A stretch of 25,640 nucleotides of DNA, from positions 1 through 25,640 of the forward strand of contig CALBHW010000007.1 in NCBI GenBank assembly GCA_937893125.1. The letters run 5' to 3'. A model generated the notes under the pieces. The model saw nothing but the letters and a program-made list of their open reading frames with translations. It had not been told where the DNA came from and made no database searches. Positions within the stretch are counted from its first letter, which is position 1; each line of letters starts with the position of its first letter. Positions 21,083-25,640 of the stretch are shown one piece after another. Made by a program: the position numbers and the translations under genes. The stretch is from an uncultured Clostridia bacterium. GTDB taxonomy: Bacteria > Bacillota > Clostridia > Christensenellales > UBA1242.

Positions 21083-22294
21083 ATGGACATTACTAGAAAA
21101 ATAGTAAATTTTGTTTTAGTGATAGTTACTGCATTTATGACAGTTGTCAGCGGTGTTTGTATCTATTACAAAACAATAGGTAAAGACAAAATACCTTCCG
21201 CCATAACATCAACCTATGCCACAACAGTAATTGATCCACAATCTGGTGAAGAACTACCTACGATTGAGGCAAATTACTATTCCAATAAAAATGGCAAAGG
21301 CTATGAAGTTGTTGAACTTCTATTTAATTGTTATAGCGGTATTGCAAAACAGGCTATTTATTCTCGTGGATTTCAATTAGTTACAGCAAATAACGAAACT
21401 AAATTGTATCAATACAATCGTTATAGTGGAACTTCATTTGAAACAGGACACGAGTATAAATGGGGCGATAAAATGATAATTGATATTGATGGCGAAACCT
21501 ATGCAGTTGCACTAGATGGAACTTACGATATCACTACAAAAAGGTTTAGTTTTCTAAAAGCTGTTGGTCATACTTTCGCAGGTCTATTTACTGGATATAA
21601 CTATAAAGAAAAGGCTTATACAGTTGAAACAACAACCTACAAATATACTTTTGAAGATTTGTTAACAAAAGTCGGACAAATCTTAAAATCTTGCAGTAAT
21701 GGTACTGGTGATAGCGTCATTTCACTTATTGATTTGGGCGATTTCTTGCACATTTATGCAGTAGATGAAAATGGCAGAATTGATGGTGAGCCACTTGGCG
21801 TTAACACATTAAAAAATAGTTATTTTACAATGGAAACACATTTCGATAATCGTGGAATGGTTTGGGCTAAACAATCTATGTTTAAGTCTGTTGCTGGCGA
21901 TAGTAACTTCAATATTAGTGGCATTAGTGATAATGTGGACTATTGGAGAGTTAAAACTGAATACAACTTAACCGAAAATGATTTTGTAGGCAGGTATTTA
22001 GTTTCTGATAGTGGTTTCTATTACTCTCTTGCCACTGAAAAAATCAACGAAATTAAGAACTTTGAAAATATTGAAGTCAACATTACTTTCAATGTTTCAA
22101 ACATTAAAGACATCAATGTTTTAGGCTTTGATTACTACGCACTTTATGGAATAAAAGTTAATTCTTTGACTATAAAATGCAATTCTCAAAGAGATTTCAA
22201 ATTACTCGTTGGTTCACTAAAAGACACTGGAATTACTGCAATAAACACAGAAAATATAAACATTATAAATGTTAATTCGGGGGTGAACTTATGA
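21083..22294 (+). CDS. 403-aa N-terminally anchored late protein
   Basis: A 403-aa protein with a transmembrane segment at residues about 7-28 and the remainder likely outside the cell or in the virion. The outer part is mainly beta, with many Tyr, Asn and Thr, no Cys pairs and no repeats I can define. AGGAGGA lies 4 bases before the ATG at 21083; the frame is open upstream to 20987 but that part overlaps the terminator. The end overlaps the next start (ATGA), so the two are translationally coupled. I do not recognise a family. By position it may be a minor coat protein or assembly protein, anchored by its N-terminus in place of the usual C-terminal anchor. Confidence 0.7.
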   Translation: MDITRKIVNFVLVIVTAFMTVVSGVCIYYKTIGKDKIPSAITSTYATTVIDPQSGEELPTIEANYYSNKNGKGYEVVELLFNCYSGIAKQAIYSRGFQLVTANNETKLYQYNRYSGTSFETGHEYKWGDKMIIDIDGETYAVALDGTYDITTKRFSFLKAVGHTFAGLFTGYNYKEKAYTVETTTYKYTFEDLLTKVGQILKSCSNGTGDSVISLIDLGDFLHIYAVDENGRIDGEPLGVNTLKNSYFTMETHFDNRGMVWAKQSMFKSVAGDSNFNISGISDNVDYWRVKTEYNLTENDFVGRYLVSDSGFYYSLATEKINEIKNFENIEVNITFNVSNIKDINVLGFDYYALYGIKVNSLTIKCNSQRDFKLLVGSLKDTGITAINTENINIINVNSGVNL

Positions 22295-22800
22295 AATGGT
22301 ATCACTATATAATTTGTTTTGCTCTCATTGTAGTTGGAGTATTCTGCTCGATTGAACTCGTAGATATGTTCAATAAAAAGAGCCAAGAATTTGGAACTGC
22401 AATAACGATTGAAACAAAAAACGATTACGAAGAAATATCTAAATTTGATTATGGCTCAATCGAATTTGATACAGAAGATTATGTTAATTTTACTAACATA
22501 TCGGTATTCGAGCCAATTCAATTTGATGGTAAAGACAAAAATTATTTGCTACTTTTCAATAGCCAACCAGCAAATAATATAGTCCTTACTAATGGAAAAA
22601 TTAGCGGAGATATAACCTTGTCATTCTATAACCTAGATGGCACAAAGGCTACAACTGCAAAACTTAATGTAGTTATAGAATATTACGCTAGTCAAACCAA
22701 AGTTACCATAACAACTAAAAATGAAAACGACAGTGTAGCATATCTTACTACCTATATGGAGATAAATGGCGCTGTGCTAAAAGTCGTTGAACGAGGTTAA
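22291..22800 (+). CDS. 169-aa N-terminally anchored late protein
   Basis: A 169-aa protein with a transmembrane segment at residues about 5-23 and an outer region of beta strands (TLSFYNLDGTKATTAKLNVVIEYY). It begins with ATG overlapping the TGA of the 403-aa gene (ATGA) and its TAA is one base before the start of the 818-aa gene. The coupling implies matched amounts and a shared structure. I do not recognise the family. It could be a minor coat protein or adaptor between the 403- and 818-aa proteins. Confidence 0.7.
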   Translation: MKWYHYIICFALIVVGVFCSIELVDMFNKKSQEFGTAITIETKNDYEEISKFDYGSIEFDTEDYVNFTNISVFEPIQFDGKDKNYLLLFNSQPANNIVLTNGKISGDITLSFYNLDGTKATTAKLNVVIEYYASQTKVTITTKNENDSVAYLTTYMEINGAVLKVVERG

Positions 22801-22801
22801 T

Positions 22802-25258
22802 ATGGGTAGACTTGGAAAGACATTAGTTTCGGTTGGCTCAATTTTAATTGTTGCAGTTGTCGGTATTTTAATCTATTGCTATTGGCCTGCTATAACCGGC
22901 ACTGTAAACAAAAATAAATATTACACACAAGAAGATGTGCAAAAAGCGTATGATGATGGTTATGCTGACGGAAATAAATCTGAAAGCGAACTAACTACAA
23001 AATACGAGTATTACAAATCTTTGGTTGATGATTACTATGTTCAAGTTACAACTTTGAATGAAGAAATTAACAAACTATCGAATGAAAACGCCAGTTATAG
23101 CACTCAAGTTAAAAACTTGACTACTCAAAAGACAAATCTTCAAGCACAAGTAGATAACTTAACAAGTATTAAACAAACAAATGAATCTACTATTGCTGAC
23201 TTGAATAATCAAATCACCAACCTACAATCGCAAGTAAAAAATCTAACTAATAGTAGCGAAGATAAAAGTGAACAAATTGCAAACCTTAACACACAAATCA
23301 CTAATCTTCAAAATACTGTTAGTCAATTACAAACCACTAATAAGATGAATTTAGACACTATTACAAGTCTTAACAGTCAAATATCTAGTCTAAATGCTCA
23401 AATTAGTGAAATGACTGAGAATTCTCAAAACTATACTAGCAAGATCAATGCTTTGAATAGCAAAATCTCTGAATTGCAAAAAAGTATTGCTTATTATGAA
23501 GCATATATTGCTCAACTTGAAAATACAGAGCAAGTAGTTGCAACTTTTGAGTTTGATGGTAGCGTGTACAACATTCAAATCGTGAATAAGGGTTCAAAAC
23601 TATCTGTTGTTACTCCAACAAGCACTGAATACAAAATTTTCAATGGTTGGACAGTCAACGGACAAGCTATTGATTTGAATACTTTTACAATTACAACTAA
23701 TACAAAAATCGTAGCAGACATAACTTACAAATTTGATGTTAAATTCAAAGTAGAAAATGAGATTATAAGCAGTCAAATTATTATTAAAGACAACTTTGCA
23801 ACCCTTCCTTCTAATCCAACAAAAGAAGGCTATGAGTTTGATGGTTGGTCGCTAAATGGAGTTAATGTAATAAGCGATATTGCAACAAAACCAGTAACAG
23901 AAAATACAACATATATCGCAGTATTTACTAAACTTCATACAGTTACTTTCGTTTACGAAAATGAAACCAAATCTACTCAAACTATTAGAAATGGCGAACT
24001 TGCTAAAAATGTGCCAATTACTAATACAGATTACAAGGTATTTAATGGCTGGAAAGTCAATGGCATAATTGTGGATTTAACCACCTACAAAATCGTATCT
24101 AATACAACATTTGTAGCAGATATAACCTATAAATTCGATGTCAAGTTTATGGTGGATAACACAATTTACAATAGTCAAATTATAGTTAAAAATAATTATG
24201 CTACACTTCCAACTAACCCAACAAAAGATGGTTACGAGTTTGACGGTTGGTCATTAAATGGTGTTGATGTAATATCAGATATTACAACAACACTAGTAAC
24301 AGAAAATACAACTTATACAGCTATATTTACCAAACTTCATAATGTAACATTTATAGTTAATGGAAAAATCTTGGAAATAAAACAAGTTAGAAATGGCGAA
24401 TATGTATCAGATATTAGTAATGAATGTATATGGACTTTGAATGGTAATATAGTTAATTTTAATGAATATCCTATTTTTTCTGATGTTACTTTCGTTGGTA
24501 ATACGGAATATACGAAGTTAGACAAAGTAACATGGGAGGGTCTTTCTAATTTTAAAGCTTCTTATGTTTGGTCGGATGGTGAAAATTATTACTATTCAGA
24601 AGGTGAAAAACAATATGTGTTAAATAAAAGCACTAAAACTTGGAGTGTTAAAATTTGGGATGGTTTTTCTAATATTTATGGTAATCAATTTTGGACACTT
24701 GGTGATAATTTGTATTATTCCCGCGGGAAAGATCAATATGTTTTCGATAAAGTAACAAAGAATTTTACTAAAAAAGATTGGGGAACTACTGCTCTTTATG
24801 GAATGGATATTTGGACAGATGGTGAAAATGCTTATTATTCGTATTTATCGACTGACGGCAGATTGACTGATTCGGCAATTTTGCTTAAAGGTTCAAATTC
24901 ATGGATTTCTGCTCGTACTTACGATGGTTATTATGTTTGGACAGATGATGAAAATATTTATTATTCGTATAAAGAAGAACAATATATTTTTGATAAAGGA
25001 ACTCAAACTTGGAGTGCTTATACTTGGAATGGCTTATCCAGCTTTAGTGGCAGCAACATATGGACAGATGGAGAAAACTATTACTATTCAGAAAGTGAAA
25101 AACAATATGTGTTAGATAAAACCACAAAAACTTGGACTGTTAAGACTTGGGAAGGTTTAAATAGTTTTAAGGGTTATTACACTTGGACAGATGGAGAAAA
25201 CCATTACTACTCATATGGAGAAGAACAATATATCTTTGTTAGGAGTTATGGAAACTAA
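22802..25258 (+). CDS. Anchored stalk and propeller protein, likely receptor-binding tip
   Basis: An 818-aa protein in three parts. Residues 9-28 are a transmembrane anchor. Residues about 60-242 are a long coiled-coil stalk rich in Asn, Gln, Leu and Ile. Residues 246-570 are InlB B-repeat-like modules in alternating types X (246-310, 379-443, 513-568) and Y (311-378, 444-512; with ATLP.NPTK.GYEFDGWSLNGV). Residues about 576-818 hold six blades of about 41 residues, each with W-S/T-D/L-G-E-N-x-YYS, starting with Trp590, 631, 671, 713, 754 and 795; this is the layout of a six-bladed propeller. The start is ATG 22802, with GAGG 5-8 bases before it; a TTG at 22787 is a weaker choice. Stop TAA overlaps the Zot start (TAATG). 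Similar blades are used by phage tail proteins for host binding; the role is inference. Confidence 0.85.
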   Translation: MGRLGKTLVSVGSILIVAVVGILIYCYWPAITGTVNKNKYYTQEDVQKAYDDGYADGNKSESELTTKYEYYKSLVDDYYVQVTTLNEEINKLSNENASYSTQVKNLTTQKTNLQAQVDNLTSIKQTNESTIADLNNQITNLQSQVKNLTNSSEDKSEQIANLNTQITNLQNTVSQLQTTNKMNLDTITSLNSQISSLNAQISEMTENSQNYTSKINALNSKISELQKSIAYYEAYIAQLENTEQVVATFEFDGSVYNIQIVNKGSKLSVVTPTSTEYKIFNGWTVNGQAIDLNTFTITTNTKIVADITYKFDVKFKVENEIISSQIIIKDNFATLPSNPTKEGYEFDGWSLNGVNVISDIATKPVTENTTYIAVFTKLHTVTFVYENETKSTQTIRNGELAKNVPITNTDYKVFNGWKVNGIIVDLTTYKIVSNTTFVADITYKFDVKFMVDNTIYNSQIIVKNNYATLPTNPTKDGYEFDGWSLNGVDVISDITTTLVTENTTYTAIFTKLHNVTFIVNGKILEIKQVRNGEYVSDISNECIWTLNGNIVNFNEYPIFSDVTFVGNTEYTKLDKVTWEGLSNFKASYVWSDGENYYYSEGEKQYVLNKSTKTWSVKIWDGFSNIYGNQFWTLGDNLYYSRGKDQYVFDKVTKNFTKKDWGTTALYGMDIWTDGENAYYSYLSTDGRLTDSAILLKGSNSWISARTYDGYYVWTDDENIYYSYKEEQYIFDKGTQTWSAYTWNGLSSFSGSNIWTDGENYYYSESEKQYVLDKTTKTWTVKTWEGLNSFKGYYTWTDGENHYYSYGEEQYIFVRSYGN
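23545..24500 (+). repeat. Alternating InlB-like coding repeats (X-Y-X-Y-X)
   Basis: Two Y units (about 23730-23935 and 24129-24335) are clearly alike, and the X units before and between them share the NGW-VNG and ADITYKFDVKF parts. A unit pair spans about 400 bp. The copies are similar enough to recombine. Confidence 0.75.
24530..25240 (+). repeat. Six tandem ~123-bp blade repeats
   Basis: Each unit encodes W-T-D-G-E-N followed by YYS and a QYxxDK segment. The first and fifth units are nearly the same at DNA level (TATTACTATTCAGAA and CAATATGTGTTA recur in both), which points to recent duplication or conversion. Confidence 0.75.
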
Positions 25259-25640
25259 TGATAACGATAATCTTTGCTCCACCTAGGACTGGTAAGACTT
25301 GTTTTATGACTCACTGCTTAAACATGATTGCTTTTAATCGTGAGAGAACAAGAAAAATGGAACGAGAGATTATCAAGAAAAATAATAACGGCTTTAACCT
25401 GTCGATACCTAAACACTGCGTAAGTAGCAACTATGCAATAAACTTTCGTAAGTTTGGGTATCGGCCAAGGCCGAGCCGAATTATTAACCCATTTAGACTG
25501 GGGTTTGATAATCAGTTCGTTAAAACCCATTTTAATCTGCCTTATGAAGCAATCGGTATTACGGAAGCACAAAAGTATCTTAACAGTCGTATGAGTATGT
25601 ATTTTCCAGAGTGGCAATCTCGTTGGTATGAGCAACATGG
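25258..25640 (+). CDS. Zot/gene I-type assembly ATPase, N-terminal fragment
   Basis: The frame is open from ATG 25258 to the window edge (127 codons). It begins MITIIFAPPRTGKT, so the P-loop is APPRTGKT at residues 7-14, preceded by a beta strand as in Zot and pI proteins. IGITEAQKYLNSRM at 99-112 matches the Walker B region of this family (VIDEAQ-like; Glu103), followed by SRWYEQH that corresponds to the conserved arginine/His-Gly region. In Ff phages gene I drives phage assembly and export through the inner membrane. The C-terminal half with its membrane segment is beyond the edge. The start overlaps the upstream stop (TAATG), so it is coupled to the 818-aa gene. The fragment uses more CG (for example CGGCCAAGGCCGAGCC) than its neighbours. 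It could also be a FtsK/HerA-type ATPase, but size, context and motifs favour Zot. Confidence 0.82.
   Translation, partial: MITIIFAPPRTGKTCFMTHCLNMIAFNRERTRKMEREIIKKNNNGFNLSIPKHCVSSNYAINFRKFGYRPRPSRIINPFRLGFDNQFVKTHFNLPYEAIGITEAQKYLNSRMSMYFPEWQSRWYEQH

Larger units (their letters stand above)
15449..25640. mobile_element. Inovirus-like (filamentous phage) prophage, left part
   Basis: The segment from tRNA-Ser to the window edge carries a large serine recombinase, a LexA/CI-type self-cleaving repressor, a set of very small genes, two tiny membrane proteins followed by a strong terminator, three N-terminally anchored proteins and a Zot-type ATPase start. Zot/gene-I ATPases are a hallmark of filamentous phages; small coat-protein genes and a terminator just upstream are also typical of that group. 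No secretin is expected in a Gram-positive host and none is seen. There are no conjugation, terminase, portal or tail genes. Left boundary is near 15449; the right boundary is beyond the window. A conjugative or plasmid-like element that merely carries a Zot-like ATPase cannot be fully excluded. Confidence 0.75.

Noticed and set aside
24530..25240. Diversity-generating retroelement target
   Set aside because: No reverse transcriptase or template repeat is in the window, although it could lie beyond the edge.
25318..25638. 106-codon minus-strand frame opposite the Zot start
   Set aside because: It is a shadow of the plus-strand Zot frame, which has P-loop and Walker B motifs and a coupled start.
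15449..25640. Integrative conjugative element
   Set aside because: No relaxase, VirB4/VirD4 or mating genes are seen, and the gene sizes and order fit a filamentous phage better.

Overview
The window looks like a chromosomal segment of a low-GC Gram-positive bacterium, probably an uncultured member of the Clostridia. The evidence is the AT-rich sequence, AGGAGG-type ribosome binding sites, near-consensus sigma-A promoters, intrinsic terminators, the standard code (TGA used as stop) and the gene set: ThyX, a two-gene Suf-like system, RsmD, ValS, TcdA, a tRNA-Ser with encoded CCA, and a lipoprotein with an LTAC-type lipobox but no outer-membrane genes. Taxonomy cannot be fixed further from the sequence alone.

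Region 1 (1-15393) is host chromosome. In order it holds a NADAR-family protein (-), a long divergent ThyX (+), sufC and a short sufB-like gene (-), a freestanding domain resembling the middle part of fatty acid kinase FakA (+), a lipoprotein with three Cys/His repeats and a beta-helix (-), a small XRE regulator (+), rsmD (+), valS (+), tcdA (-), an aldehyde dehydrogenase preceded by a MarR regulator (-), and tRNA-Ser(CGA). Two long AT-rich gaps (about 10862-11574 and 14418-15304) carry no convincing intact gene.

Region 2 (about 15449 to beyond the right edge) is an integrated mobile element, best read as a filamentous-phage (inovirus)-like prophage in a Gram-positive host. At the tRNA-proximal end is a large serine recombinase, started by TTG and coupled to a 55-aa ORF. 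A divergent early region encodes a 48-aa protein, a LexA/CI-type self-cleaving repressor with its own consensus promoter and a palindromic operator, a zinc-ribbon protein, an HTH protein and an 82-aa protein, ending in a terminator. After an ORF-free stretch rich in dyads comes the late module: a basic 87-aa protein, a 116-aa protein, two tiny membrane proteins, a strong terminator, then a tightly coupled run of 403-aa, 169-aa and 818-aa N-terminally anchored proteins, and finally the start of a Zot/gene-I-type ATPase cut by the window edge. Small DNA-binding-type proteins, tiny hydrophobic coat candidates, a terminator, large anchored minor coat or adhesion proteins, then a Zot ATPase is the gene order expected of filamentous phage assembly.

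The most striking points are the 818-aa protein (membrane anchor, long coiled-coil stalk, alternating InlB-like repeats and six ~41-residue propeller-like blades), which looks like a host-recognition tip protein, and a 59-bp regulatory block present in two copies (17573-17631 and 19687-19745), one before the early genes and one before the late genes. No recognisable replication initiator is visible; it may lie beyond the right edge or be one of the unrecognised small genes.
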